From: CAXBCP01 sp963974055
Lineage (GTDB): Bacteria > Pseudomonadota > Alphaproteobacteria > MPNO01 > UBA830
Direction of reading: 5' to 3'
Assembly: GCA_963974055.1 (NCBI GenBank)
Contig: CAXBCP010000019.1
Span: 27,326-91,325 of the forward strand
DNA: 64,000 nucleotides
Position numbers and translations under genes: made by a program. Below the pieces are notes generated by a model, which made no database searches, was not told the origin of the DNA, and saw nothing but the letters and a program-made list of their open reading frames with translations. Position 1 is the stretch's first letter. Every line of letters starts with the position of its first letter. Positions 1 to 9,194 of this stretch are shown piece by piece.

Positions 1-1937
1 CTCAGGTCGGCCATACGGAATTGCGGCAGCCCGCTTTGCTTTGTCCCCAGCACTTCCCCGGCCCCGCGGAGCCGAAGGTCTTCTTCCGCAATGACGAACC
101 CGTCATCGGTTTCGCGCATGACCTTCAGACGGGCCTTGGCGGTCGCTGTCAGGGGTTCGCCATAGAGCAGCAGGCAGGACGATCTGTCCGCGCCACGCCC
201 GACGCGCCCGCGCAATTGATGAAGCTGAGACAGTCCGAAACGTTCGGCCTGCTCGATCACCATGATCGTGGCCTCCGGCACATCGACACCTACCTCAATC
301 ACCGTCGTCGCCACCAGAATATCGATCTCGCCGGCGGCAAACTTCGCCATTACCGCATCTTTTTCCGCCGCCTTCAGCTTGCCGTGGATGAGGCCGACAC
401 GATCGCCGAAGCGCTGCGCGAGGGCGGCATGTCGCTCGGTCGCGGCGGCGAGATCGACAAGTTCGGAATCGTCGACGAGTGGACAAACCCAGTATGCCCG
501 GGCGCCGTTGGGAATAGCGCTGCGCAGGCGGTCCACGACGTCCTCCAGCCGCGACAGCGGCAGAACCCGGGTTTCGATCGGTTTCCGTCCCGCCGGCTTT
601 TCCGTCAGGCGCGACGTTTCAAGATCGCCATAGGCCGTCATCATCAGGGTCCGGGGGATCGGCGTTGCGGTCATGACAAGAATGTCTGCAGCCACTCCCT
701 TGCCCGCCAGTGCGAGCCGCTGATGCACGCCGAAGCGATGCTGTTCGTCGACGACGACGAGCGCCAGGTCCCTGAACTGCACATCGTCCTGGAACAGGGC
801 ATGGGTGCCGATGGCAATCGACGTGTCCCCCCCGGTCAACCCGTTCACCAGTGTTTCGCGTTTTTTGCCCTTATCGCGGCCGGTAATCAGAACGGTCCGG
901 ACGCCGATCGCATCCGCGAGCGGCGCGATGGTCGCATAATGCTGACGCGCCAGTATTTCGGTCGGCGCCATCAGCGCCGCCTGCGCCCCCTCTTCCACCG
1001 CAGCCAGCATCGCCATCAGGGCAACAACCGTCTTTCCGCTGCCGACATCGCCCTGCAGCAGCCGGATCATGCGCAGTTCGGATTTCATGTCGGCTGAAAT
1101 CTCGGACAACGCCTGAAGCTGTGAACCGGTGAGCTTGAACGGCAAAGCCCCTTCAAGCTGCGCCTGCAACCGGCCGTCGCCGGCGATCGCACGGCCCGCC
1201 CGTTTCCGCTGCCGGCGACGTACGATCAACAGGGCAAGCTGATTGGCGAGGAGCTCGTCATAGGCAAGCCGTTCGCGCGCCGGTGCATCGGGCATCAGGT
1301 CGCTTTCGGATTGGGGCGCGTGGGCGGACGAAAGCGACGTCCGCCAGTCCATCCATTTACGTTGGCGATGCCACGGACCGTCATTCCATTCCGGCAGATC
1401 GGGCGCGAGCGCAACGGCGGCGGCGATGGCCTTGTTGAGCGGCCTCGCTGTCAGCCCCGCGGTCATCGGGTAAACGGGTTCGACCGACTTGATTGCTTCG
1501 ATCTCGTCGATCGAACCGATATGATCCGGGTGCGTCATCTGGAATTCGTCGCGGTAGCGTTCGATCCGCCCGCTGACGACACGGATTTCGCCATCTGGAA
1601 GAATTTTCCGGAGGTAATCCTCGCGCCCATTGAAAAACACCAGGGTGATGAACCCGGTCTCGTCCCGGCACCGTATCCTGTATGGCAATCCGCGACGCGC
1701 CGACGGAAAGTGCTTGTCGACCGTGACCGTCAGCGTCGCAATAGCGCCCTCCGCCGCATCCATGATTGCCGGCGCGTATCGCCGGTCGATCAGACCCGAC
1801 GGCAGGTGCCATAAAAGGTCCACGATGGCCGGACCGGCGAGGCGCTCTATCAGCTTGCCGATCTTGGGTCCGACGCCCGGCAGGCTCGTGATCGGTGCAA
1901 ATATCGAAAAAAGAATGTCCGGGCGCATGTTTTCCAT
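1..1937 (-). CDS. recG: ATP-dependent DNA helicase RecG (3' end outside window)
   Basis: RecG remodels stalled replication forks and branch-migrates Holliday junctions in the cytoplasm. The reverse strand reads from ATG at 1937 (MENMRPDILFSIF) through an N-terminal wedge segment with a PGVGPKIGKL helix-hairpin-helix-like stretch. It then carries a Walker A motif, GDVGSGKT, near 1050 and a DEQHRFGVHQ Walker B-like motif near 740, both diagnostic of RecG. About 645 codons are present and no stop is reached, so roughly the last 50 residues of a typical 690-700-residue RecG lie off the left edge. It is divergent from sdhE, with an 81-bp gap that must hold both promoters. A second ATG at 1928 is a less likely start. 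Confidence 0.95.
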   Translation of the reverse strand, partial: MENMRPDILFSIFAPITSLPGVGPKIGKLIERLAGPAIVDLLWHLPSGLIDRRYAPAIMDAAEGAIATLTVTVDKHFPSARRGLPYRIRCRDETGFITLVFFNGREDYLRKILPDGEIRVVSGRIERYRDEFQMTHPDHIGSIDEIEAIKSVEPVYPMTAGLTARPLNKAIAAAVALAPDLPEWNDGPWHRQRKWMDWRTSLSSAHAPQSESDLMPDAPARERLAYDELLANQLALLIVRRRQRKRAGRAIAGDGRLQAQLEGALPFKLTGSQLQALSEISADMKSELRMIRLLQGDVGSGKTVVALMAMLAAVEEGAQAALMAPTEILARQHYATIAPLADAIGVRTVLITGRDKGKKRETLVNGLTGGDTSIAIGTHALFQDDVQFRDLALVVVDEQHRFGVHQRLALAGKGVAADILVMTATPIPRTLMMTAYGDLETSRLTEKPAGRKPIETRVLPLSRLEDVVDRLRSAIPNGARAYWVCPLVDDSELVDLAAATERHAALAQRFGDRVGLIHGKLKAAEKDAVMAKFAAGEIDILVATTVIEVGVDVPEATIMVIEQAERFGLSQLHQLRGRVGRGADRSSCLLLYGEPLTATAKARLKVMRETDDGFVIAEEDLRLRGAGEVLGTKQSGLPQFRMADL

Positions 1938-2018
1938 CAAAAATCGGGCGCGATCAGCCGAAACCGGGCTGACATCGTCGTGGCAGCCACTTATACCAGC
2001 CTTCCACGAGGAGCAGTA

Positions 2019-2282
2019 ATGCCTGATACGTTAGAAACCGTCCGCCGTAAACTCCGGTTCCGCAGTCTCCGCCGCGGGACCAAGGAAAGCGATATGGTGA
2101 TCGGGGGCTTCGCCAATGACCACCTGCAGGACCTTGACCAGCGACAGCTCGAACATTTCGAAGCACTGCTGGACGAAAACGATCAGGACGTGCTGAGCTG
2201 GGTGATGGAGATGATGCCGCCGCCCGCCGCCTTCGATACAGATGTTCTCGACATGCTGCGAACATACAAGAAGAAAATATAA
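2019..2282 (+). CDS. sdhE: FAD assembly factor SdhE (DUF339/SDH5 family)
   Basis: An 87-residue cytoplasmic protein that promotes covalent FAD attachment to succinate dehydrogenase flavoprotein SdhA. The family signature RGxxExD is visible as RRGTKESDMVIGGFA near residues 17-31, and the protein has the usual length of the family. The ATG at 2019 is preceded by a GAGGAG ribosome site at 2008-2013. An upstream GTG in frame at 1980 would add 13 residues not typical of the family, so it was not chosen. The gene sits between recG and mfd, an arrangement common in alphaproteobacteria, and is followed by mfd after 4 bp, so both are probably cotranscribed. Confidence 0.92.
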   Translation: MPDTLETVRRKLRFRSLRRGTKESDMVIGGFANDHLQDLDQRQLEHFEALLDENDQDVLSWVMEMMPPPAAFDTDVLDMLRTYKKKI

Positions 2283-2286
2283 GTAA

Positions 2287-5200
2287 TTGAACTATATAGA
2301 TAAATCGTTTTCCGGAACCGGGCGGTTCCTGCTTTCCGGCGTACCGGAAGGATATGACGCGCTCATACTCGCGCAAACGCTGTCGGCAAAGCCTGACCAT
2401 GCCCTGCACCTTCACATCGCACGGGATGCCAAACGCATGGCGGCGATGGCGGACGCACTCGCATTCTTTGCGCCGGATATCGCCGTGGTGTCCTTTCCCG
2501 CCTGGGACTGCCTGCCCTATGACCGGGTTTCCCCGAACCGCGAAATCGCGGCAGAACGTATCGAAGCCCTGACGTTTCTGGCGACCGCGGCAGACAAGCA
2601 GCAGTCGAAACGTCTCGTCGTTCTCACATCCGTCAACGCCGCGCTGCAGCGGGTTCCGGCACGAACCGTTCTGAACAGCGCCGCCCGCCGTTTTGCCATC
2701 GGATCGCGGGTAAATATCGACGAAATGGGCGAGTTTTTCAGCCGAAACGGGTTCGAGCGCGTCGGCACGGTCCGCGAACCAGGGGAATACGCCGTCCGCG
2801 GCGGTATTCTCGATATATTTCCGCCGGGCGCGAACCTGCCGCTCCGTCTCGACCTGTTCGGCGACGAGATCGAGGCCTTGCGGAGTTTCGACCCCGCCAC
2901 GCAGCGCTCCGTCGAGACAATCGACGCATTTTCGCTCAAACCCGCCAGCGAAGTGTTTCTCGACGAAGATTCCGTCGCCCGGTTCCGGTCGGGTTACCGC
3001 GAAGCCTTTGGCTCGGTAACGGACGATCCGCTCTATCTTGCCGTCAGCGAGGGACGAAAGCAGATCGGCATGGAACACTGGCTTCCGCTGTTCCATGAAT
3101 CGCTCGAAACGATATTCGATTACCTGCCGGGCGCATCCGTGACGCTCGACAACGATGCCGATCAGGTTCGCGACGGCCGACTGGAAACCATTGCCGATTA
3201 TTACGATGCCCGGATGAGTTTCATTCAAAACCGGAATTCCCAGGATACCAACAGCCAGCCGCCCTACCGCCCCCTGCCCGCCGATAGTCTGTACCTGACC
3301 GCGCGGGAGTTCGAAAAGGCACTCGACGGACGACTGGTCGGGCAGTTGTCGCCCTTTGCGGCGCCGGAAGGCATCGCCTCTTCGGCCTATGCAGAGGTCC
3401 TGTCGGTCGGCGCGAAGCGCGTTCCCGATTTCGCTGCGGTGCGCGCCCAGGCGGCTGCCGCTGCCGGCTCTGCTCCCAAAAAGGACGACATTCCGGTCGA
3501 TACATTGTTCGATAACCTGAATGCCCGCCTGAAACGCGATATTTCGGAAGGCCGCCGCGCCCTCATCAGCGCCTTCACGCAGGGCTCCCGCGAGCGGCTC
3601 GGCCAGTTGCTGGGCGACCACAACGTAGCCAACATCACCCCGGTCGAGAACTGGGACGAAACGGACAACCTGAACGATTCCGCCATCGGTCTGGCCGTCC
3701 TGCCGATCGAGCACGGATTCACCTCCGACGACCTGATCCTGATTACCGAACAGGATATTCTGGGCGAACGCATCGTTCGCCCGGACCGAAAGCGCAAGCG
3801 CGCCGAAGACTTCATCGCCGATGTTTCGGAAATCGCCCTCGGCGACCTTGTGGTTCATATCGAGCACGGTATCGGCCGTTATAACGGGCTGGAAACGCTG
3901 AGCGTCATGAATGCGCCCCATGACTGCCTGCGCCTGGTCTATGCCGGCGACGACAAGCTTTACGTACCTGTCGAAAACGTCGAAGTCCTGTCGCGGTACG
4001 GATCCGGCGATATGCCTGCGACCCTCGACCGGCTCGGCGGCGCCGCCTGGCAGGCCCGCAAGGCGCGGATGAAGTCGCGCATGAAGGATATCGCCAACGA
4101 GCTTATCAAGATCGCGGCACAACGCACCCTTCGCCCGGCAGTAAAAATCGAGGTCCCCGACGGTCTCTATCAGGAATTCGCAGCGCGGTTTCCCTATACC
4201 GAAACGGATGACCAGGCGCATGCGATCGCCGACACCCTGACGGACCTGAAGTCCGGCAACGCCATGGACCGGCTGGTCTGTGGCGACGTGGGCTTCGGCA
4301 AAACGGAGATCGCGCTGCGAGCCGCCTTTGCCACCGTCATGTCGGGCGGTCAGGTTGCGGTCGTCGTGCCGACCACCCTTCTCGCCCGCCAGCATTTCGC
4401 GACCTTCCTGGAGCGGTTTTCCGGCGTGCCGGTACGGATCGAACAGCTGTCGCGGCTGGTCACCGGCAAGGCGGCAGACGAAGTCCGGGCAGGCCTCGCC
4501 AATGGCGAGGTCGATATTGTCGTGGGCACCCACGCCCTGCTCAGCAAATCGATCGCGTTCAAGAAGCTCGACCTGCTGATTGTCGATGAAGAACAGCATT
4601 TCGGCGTCACCCACAAGGAACGGCTGAAGAACCTGAAGACGGACGTCCACGTTCTCACCCTCACTGCCACGCCCATTCCACGGACATTGCAGATGGCGCT
4701 GAGCGGCGTGAAGGAGATGAGCCTCATCGGCACGCCGCCGGTCGACCGTCTGGCGGTGCGGACCTTCGTGATGCCGTTCGACGAGGTCATGATCCGCGAA
4801 GCGATCATGCGCGAACATTTCCGCGGCGGTCAGACATTCTATGTCTGTCCGAGGGTCGCGGATTTGGACGATATCGCGGGACAGCTCCGCCGCCTGGTGC
4901 CGGAGATCAAGATCGCAATGGCCCACGGCCAGATGGGCACCAGGGCGCTGGAAGACGTGATGACCACGTTCTACGAAGGATCAGCCAATCTGTTGCTGTC
5001 GACGCAGATCGTCGAATCCGGGCTCGATATTCCGTCTGCCAACACCATGATTATTCACCGCGCCGATATGTTCGGTCTTGCCCAGCTTTACCAGCTGCGC
5101 GGACGTATCGGGCGGTCGAAACTACGTGCCTATTGTTACCTGACCCTGCCGAACGACAGGAAACTGACCGATGCCGCGAACAAGCGGCTGGAAGTGATGC

Positions 5201-5838
5201 AGTCGCTCGACACGCTCGGCGCCGGGTTCTCGCTCGCCAGCCACGATCTCGACATCCGTGGCGCGGGCAACCTGCTGGGATCGGAACAGTCCGGACATAT
5301 CCGCGAAGTCGGCGTCGAGCTTTACCAGCACATGCTGGAAGAAGCCGTGGCGGTGGCCAAGGGTGTAGAGAATGCGGATGACCGCGAGTGGAGTCCGCAG
5401 ATCAATGTCGGCATCCCCGTGCTGATCCCGGAAAAGTACGTCTCGGATCTCGGCGTGCGCCTTGGCCTTTACCGGCGTATTGCAGAACTTAAAAGCGCCG
5501 AGGAAACCGAAGGCTTTGCGGCAGAGCTGATCGACCGCTTCGGAACCCTTCCGGGCGAGGTCGAGAACCTCCTTCAGATCGTCACCATCAAACGCCATTG
5601 CCGGCGCGCCAATGTCGAAAAGATAGATGCCGGGCCCAAGGGTGCTACATTGTCGTTCCGCGCCAACAGCTTCGACAACCCGGCCGGGCTGATTGAATTC
5701 GTCTCGTCTGATGTCGGACGCACCAAGCTGCGGCCCGATCATACGATGGTCGTCCGGCGCGACTGGACCCGCGGTACCGACCGGCTGCGCGGTGTTCGCC
5801 AACTTGCCGAGAAACTGGCGACGATCTCCACCGGTTGA
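2287..5838 (+). CDS. mfd: Transcription-repair coupling factor Mfd
   Basis: An 1183-residue translocase that removes RNA polymerase stalled at DNA lesions and recruits UvrA. In order it shows a UvrB-like N-terminal module (FPAWDCLPYDRVSPN near residue 75-90), a CarD-like RNA-polymerase interaction domain (GDLVVHIEHGIGRYNG near 520), a helicase core with Walker A GDVGFGKTE near 666 and DEEQHFG near 767, and a C-terminal TRCF domain. Its length matches the family. The reading frame is closed by a stop directly upstream, so the first usable start is TTG at 2287, 4 bp after sdhE. No strong Shine-Dalgarno is seen, and translation may be coupled to sdhE. uvrA is also in this window, about 38 kb away. 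Confidence 0.96.
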   Translation: MNYIDKSFSGTGRFLLSGVPEGYDALILAQTLSAKPDHALHLHIARDAKRMAAMADALAFFAPDIAVVSFPAWDCLPYDRVSPNREIAAERIEALTFLATAADKQQSKRLVVLTSVNAALQRVPARTVLNSAARRFAIGSRVNIDEMGEFFSRNGFERVGTVREPGEYAVRGGILDIFPPGANLPLRLDLFGDEIEALRSFDPATQRSVETIDAFSLKPASEVFLDEDSVARFRSGYREAFGSVTDDPLYLAVSEGRKQIGMEHWLPLFHESLETIFDYLPGASVTLDNDADQVRDGRLETIADYYDARMSFIQNRNSQDTNSQPPYRPLPADSLYLTAREFEKALDGRLVGQLSPFAAPEGIASSAYAEVLSVGAKRVPDFAAVRAQAAAAAGSAPKKDDIPVDTLFDNLNARLKRDISEGRRALISAFTQGSRERLGQLLGDHNVANITPVENWDETDNLNDSAIGLAVLPIEHGFTSDDLILITEQDILGERIVRPDRKRKRAEDFIADVSEIALGDLVVHIEHGIGRYNGLETLSVMNAPHDCLRLVYAGDDKLYVPVENVEVLSRYGSGDMPATLDRLGGAAWQARKARMKSRMKDIANELIKIAAQRTLRPAVKIEVPDGLYQEFAARFPYTETDDQAHAIADTLTDLKSGNAMDRLVCGDVGFGKTEIALRAAFATVMSGGQVAVVVPTTLLARQHFATFLERFSGVPVRIEQLSRLVTGKAADEVRAGLANGEVDIVVGTHALLSKSIAFKKLDLLIVDEEQHFGVTHKERLKNLKTDVHVLTLTATPIPRTLQMALSGVKEMSLIGTPPVDRLAVRTFVMPFDEVMIREAIMREHFRGGQTFYVCPRVADLDDIAGQLRRLVPEIKIAMAHGQMGTRALEDVMTTFYEGSANLLLSTQIVESGLDIPSANTMIIHRADMFGLAQLYQLRGRIGRSKLRAYCYLTLPNDRKLTDAANKRLEVMQSLDTLGAGFSLASHDLDIRGAGNLLGSEQSGHIREVGVELYQHMLEEAVAVAKGVENADDREWSPQINVGIPVLIPEKYVSDLGVRLGLYRRIAELKSAEETEGFAAELIDRFGTLPGEVENLLQIVTIKRHCRRANVEKIDAGPKGATLSFRANSFDNPAGLIEFVSSDVGRTKLRPDHTMVVRRDWTRGTDRLRGVRQLAEKLATISTG

Positions 5839-5862
5839 ACAGAACTCAAGGATTTTAAGACG

Positions 5863-6321
5863 ATGAAAGTGGAACGACCGCTGTATTTTGAGGATTTCGA
5901 AGTGGGCCAGGTTTACGAGACCGGTTCGCAGACACTCGAAGCCGAGGAAATCATGGAATTCGGCAGGAACTACGCGCCTCTGCCGTATCACACGGATATC
6001 GAGGCCGCGAAGGAAACGAGCTTCGGGACACTGGTCGCCGCCGGTTTTCAAACCGCTTCGGTTACATTCGGCCTGTTTGCCAGAACGGGCGCGCTTAGTC
6101 TCAGCGGCATGGGGTCGCCGGGCATCGATTCCCTGCGCTGGAAACGCCCCGTCAAGGTTGGCGATACCCTGCACGTTCTTGCGAATGTCATAGAAACATC
6201 ACCCGCAGCGAAGGAAGGCGGTCGCGATGCGGTTCGTATCCGGTATGAGACGCTGAACCAGGACGACGAAACAGTGATGACGATGACCAGCCTTCATTTC
6301 GTACGCAGAATGCCGGATTAG
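5863..6321 (+). CDS. MaoC-like hot-dog-fold protein, catalytic Asp apparently replaced
   Basis: A 152-residue protein of the MaoC dehydratase family. Members of this family hydrate 2-enoyl-CoA in the cytoplasm using an Asp/His pair. The N-terminus (YFEDFEVGQVYETG) and the segment YAPLPYHTDIEAA near residues 37-49 match the family. In most relatives this segment reads DPxPFH, and here the Asp position is Ala38 while His43 is kept. It may therefore be a weak or non-hydratase member, binding acyl-CoA or working with a partner subunit. It starts 24 bp after mfd on the same strand and ends 27 bp before the convergent dps. Confidence 0.8.
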   Translation: MKVERPLYFEDFEVGQVYETGSQTLEAEEIMEFGRNYAPLPYHTDIEAAKETSFGTLVAAGFQTASVTFGLFARTGALSLSGMGSPGIDSLRWKRPVKVGDTLHVLANVIETSPAAKEGGRDAVRIRYETLNQDDETVMTMTSLHFVRRMPD

Positions 6322-6348
6322 TTTGGCAGCAACGAAGCGCCAGCGGCA

Positions 6349-6834
6349 TCAATCTTCCAGCAGACTGCGCAGCATCCACGCCGTTTTTTCGTGAACGTCC
6401 AGGCGTTGGGTGAGCAAATCCGCCGTCGGCAAATCGTTCGCGGCCTCAACTACCGGAATCAGCTCTCGCGCGGTGCGTGCCGTCGCTTCCTGGGCAGAGA
6501 CCAGATGGCGGATCATATCGGTTGCCTTCGGCACACCGCCGATCTCATCGATCGAGGTTAGTTTCACAAACTCGCTGTATGTGCCGGGAGCCGGGAAATC
6601 GAGAGCCCGGATACGCTCTGCGATCAGGTCAAGAGCATTCCACTGTTCCGTATACTGGTCCATGAACATCAGATGTAACGTGTTGAACATCGGACCTTTG
6701 ACGTTCCAGTGAAAGTTATGCGTCATCAGGTAGAGCGTATAACTGTCTGCCAGGAGCGTGGAGAGCCCTTCGGCGATTTTCCGGCGTTCCCCGACTTCGA
6801 TACCGATGTCGATCGATGGGGCCTTAGCATCCAT
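6349..6834 (-). CDS. dps: Dps family DNA-binding ferritin-like protein
   Basis: A 161-residue Dps/miniferritin that stores iron and protects DNA against peroxide, forming a dodecamer. The sequence has the Dps N-terminal helix motif THNFHWNVKG near residue 39-48, followed by MDQYTEQWNALDLIAERIRAL, which supplies the intersubunit ferroxidase ligands (His, Asp, Glu). Its length is usual for the family. ATG at 6834 follows an AGGAG site on the reverse strand. It is divergent from the NMT1-like gene and convergent with the MaoC-like gene. The upstream region is AT-richer (TTCCTATAAAATAAAC around 6901-6916), but no operator could be assigned. Confidence 0.93.
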   Translation of the reverse strand: MDAKAPSIDIGIEVGERRKIAEGLSTLLADSYTLYLMTHNFHWNVKGPMFNTLHLMFMDQYTEQWNALDLIAERIRALDFPAPGTYSEFVKLTSIDEIGGVPKATDMIRHLVSAQEATARTARELIPVVEAANDLPTADLLTQRLDVHEKTAWMLRSLLED

Positions 6835-6991
6835 AGTTGTTTCTCCTGAATTGAACTTCGCCGTGTCTGAAATCCGGCGGAATTATGCTTGTTCGGAGAG
6901 TTCCTATAAAATAAACGTGCCCGCCTTGACCTCAATCAAGAAACAGGACCACGTTAAAAAGCACTGCGCTATTAATCTTCGAGGAACTTTC

Positions 6992-7957
6992 ATGTCTGAC
7001 CGCCTTTCGATCCGCCTCGCTGCCGGTTCCGGCCCCACTTTCGGTGTCGACGATCTCGCCTGCGCCGCCGCCACGACCCTCGGCCTGTGGACCGAAGAAG
7101 GCCTCGATGTCGCCTGGACCCCGGTACATGGGGGCGTTGCCGCGCTCAACGCCGTCCTCGACGATACGGTGGATGTTTCCTACGGCGGACTGGGACCGCT
7201 GATCAAGTCCCGGGCCGAGGGCAACCCCGTCCGCGCCATCGTATCGATGGCCCGCGGCCTGGCGCAGAATCTGATCGTTCAGAAATCGATCCGGAGCACC
7301 GACGATCTCAAGGGCGTTTCCTGGGCGCTCGACGGTACGAACGCGCTCAGCCATCACATGGCGCGCCTTACGGTGCGGGCGCTCGGCATCGACGAAGCCG
7401 ATATCGACTGGCAGGTCGTCGGCCCGCCGCCGGAACGTATCGAACGCCTCCTCAACGGTTCTATCGATGTATCTCTGATCCGTGTCGAGGAAGCAATCTC
7501 GCTCAGCCTCGAGCACAAGGACAAGCTGCACACCTTGCTGGGATTTGCCCAGTTGAAGGGGCTCGTGCCGACGCAGCCCCATGGCGTGCTCGGCACCACG
7601 GAAGCCTATGAGGCCGCCCACCCGGAAGAGCTCGCCCGGCTGACACGCGGCATGATCAGGGCCTCGCGCGCCCTGCACGACAGCTACGATACATTCCGCG
7701 AGGTCTACGACCGGAACGTGACCGTGCCGGTGCCCGACGATCAGGTCAGGCAGATCTGGCAACAGGAACACGATTCAGGTGGGTTCGCGGTTAACGGCGA
7801 AATGTCCCAGGCCCATTGGACCCGGCAGATGGAACTGTATCGGGAGCTTTATCCCGATCTTCGCACGGTCTCTCTGGATGAGATTCTGCCGCGTCGCTTC
7901 GTTACCGATGCGCTTGGCGCGCTGGGTCGTCACGAGAGCGGGTCAGACAACACCTGA
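6992..7957 (+). CDS. NMT1/THI5-like substrate-binding-type protein without signal peptide
   Basis: A 321-residue protein with the periplasmic-binding-protein type II fold of the NMT1/THI5/SsuA/TauA group, which bind thiamine precursors, sulfonates, nitrate or aromatic acids. Recognisable parts are TTLGLWTEEGLDVAW, DVSYGGLGPLIKS and STDDLKGVSWALDGTNALS. The ATG at 6992 follows GAGGAA at 6981-6986, and the mature fold begins almost at once (LSIRLAAGSGPTFGVDDL), so no export signal is present. The frame is open further upstream to 6758, but that part overlaps dps and is not signal-peptide-like either. No permease or ATPase gene adjoins it. It may be a cytosolic sensor or enzyme of this fold. It converges with the MFS gene at 7972. 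Confidence 0.72.
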   Translation: MSDRLSIRLAAGSGPTFGVDDLACAAATTLGLWTEEGLDVAWTPVHGGVAALNAVLDDTVDVSYGGLGPLIKSRAEGNPVRAIVSMARGLAQNLIVQKSIRSTDDLKGVSWALDGTNALSHHMARLTVRALGIDEADIDWQVVGPPPERIERLLNGSIDVSLIRVEEAISLSLEHKDKLHTLLGFAQLKGLVPTQPHGVLGTTEAYEAAHPEELARLTRGMIRASRALHDSYDTFREVYDRNVTVPVPDDQVRQIWQQEHDSGGFAVNGEMSQAHWTRQMELYRELYPDLRTVSLDEILPRRFVTDALGALGRHESGSDNT

Positions 7958-7971
7958 AGCTGTATAGTATA

Positions 7972-9180
7972 TCAGGCCCGCTGGCGGGCAATACGCCTGC
8001 GTTTCGCCGCGTTGGCGAACAGCCCGCAACTAAGCGCGCAGATACTGAGCACGAATTCGATTTCGATCAGCGGGTAAATCGTCTGATCGTAGAGCGTCGA
8101 CAGAAACAATGACGCTGCCGCCGCCGCGAAGAAATGCAGGAACATCACCACACCGGAGGCCGTGCCGGTCAGGTCAGGCTCCGCATTGATCGCGGCCGCC
8201 TGAGCGTGCGGCATCGAAAGCCCCTGCGCAATCCCGATCACCGTGCCCGGCAGGAACAGCGCAATCGGGTAATCCGGCCAGATAAACAGGGAGGCCGCGA
8301 GCAGTTCCACCGTGATCAGGCCGATAATGCAGCCAATCAACACCATGTATTCGGTCGATACCCGGGTTCCGAGCCGGCCCGACACGAAGTTGCCGGACAT
8401 GAATCCAATGGTCAGGAGCATGAAATAAAGGCCGTATTCGCCGGAAGAAGCTTCGTAGTGGTCCCGCATCAAAAAAGAGGCGTAGGTCGCGAGCGCGAAG
8501 AAGGCGCCGGACGTAAACGCCGGAACCAGCGCGTAGCCGACAAAGACCGGGTTTTTGGCGAGCGTGAGATAGTCCCGGAACAGCGCACCGACGTTGCCGC
8601 CGCTCCGCCGGTCGAAATGGGTTTCGCGCATAACGGTGCCGCCGAGCAGGATAACCCCGATGGAAATACCGGTCGCAACGACGAATACGGCGTTCCAGCC
8701 GAACAGGTCCGAAATAATCCCGCCCAGCGGCGGCGCAAGCGTCGGGCCCAGCACATAGGCGGTCGTAATATAGGCGATAACCTGGGCCAGCTTGTCCGGG
8801 CCATACACATCCCGGGCGATGGCCCGCGCCAGCACGACCCCGCAGCCCGCAGCCATGGCCTGCAGCAGCCGGCCGACGATCAGAATTTCGAAATTCCAGG
8901 CGACCGCGCAGATCGCCGATCCCGCGACGAACAGCGCAAGCCCCACCATCAGCACGGGCTTGCGGCCGTAGCGGTCCGACGCGCTGCCGTATATCAGCGT
9001 GCCGAACGCCATGACGAACAACACCATGCTGAAGGTCAGCGTCGTCAGGACCGTGGACACGCCGAATGCCAGCTGGATCGTCGGCATGATCGGAATATAC
9101 ATATGAACGGCGAGCGGGCCGATCAGCGTGATCGTCACCAGGGCGACCAGAAACAGCCAGCCCGGGCCGCGTTCGTCCAT
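7972..9180 (-). CDS. Bcr/CflA-family MFS drug-type exporter
   Basis: A 402-residue inner-membrane protein with twelve predicted transmembrane segments. The Bcr/CflA hallmarks are the start LVALVTITLIGPLAVHMYIP, the motif-A loop GSASDRYGRKPV after TM2, and the antiporter-like stretch VLGPTLAPPLGG in TM5. Family members export drugs or small metabolites by proton antiport. It is the last gene of a reverse-strand operon, starting 14 bp after the CoA-ligase stop, so it may move a substrate or by-product of that pathway rather than a drug. The substrate is not deducible. Confidence 0.85.
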   Translation of the reverse strand: MDERGPGWLFLVALVTITLIGPLAVHMYIPIMPTIQLAFGVSTVLTTLTFSMVLFVMAFGTLIYGSASDRYGRKPVLMVGLALFVAGSAICAVAWNFEILIVGRLLQAMAAGCGVVLARAIARDVYGPDKLAQVIAYITTAYVLGPTLAPPLGGIISDLFGWNAVFVVATGISIGVILLGGTVMRETHFDRRSGGNVGALFRDYLTLAKNPVFVGYALVPAFTSGAFFALATYASFLMRDHYEASSGEYGLYFMLLTIGFMSGNFVSGRLGTRVSTEYMVLIGCIIGLITVELLAASLFIWPDYPIALFLPGTVIGIAQGLSMPHAQAAAINAEPDLTGTASGVVMFLHFFAAAAASLFLSTLYDQTIYPLIEIEFVLSICALSCGLFANAAKRRRIARQRA

Positions 9181-9194
9181 GGGCGAGCGCCGGG

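Noticed and set aside
1954..4926. A 990-codon open frame on the minus strand opposite mfd
   Set aside because: It lies antisense to a certain mfd, is rich in Arg, Gly, Asp and His, and shows no domain; this is a GC-rich shadow frame.
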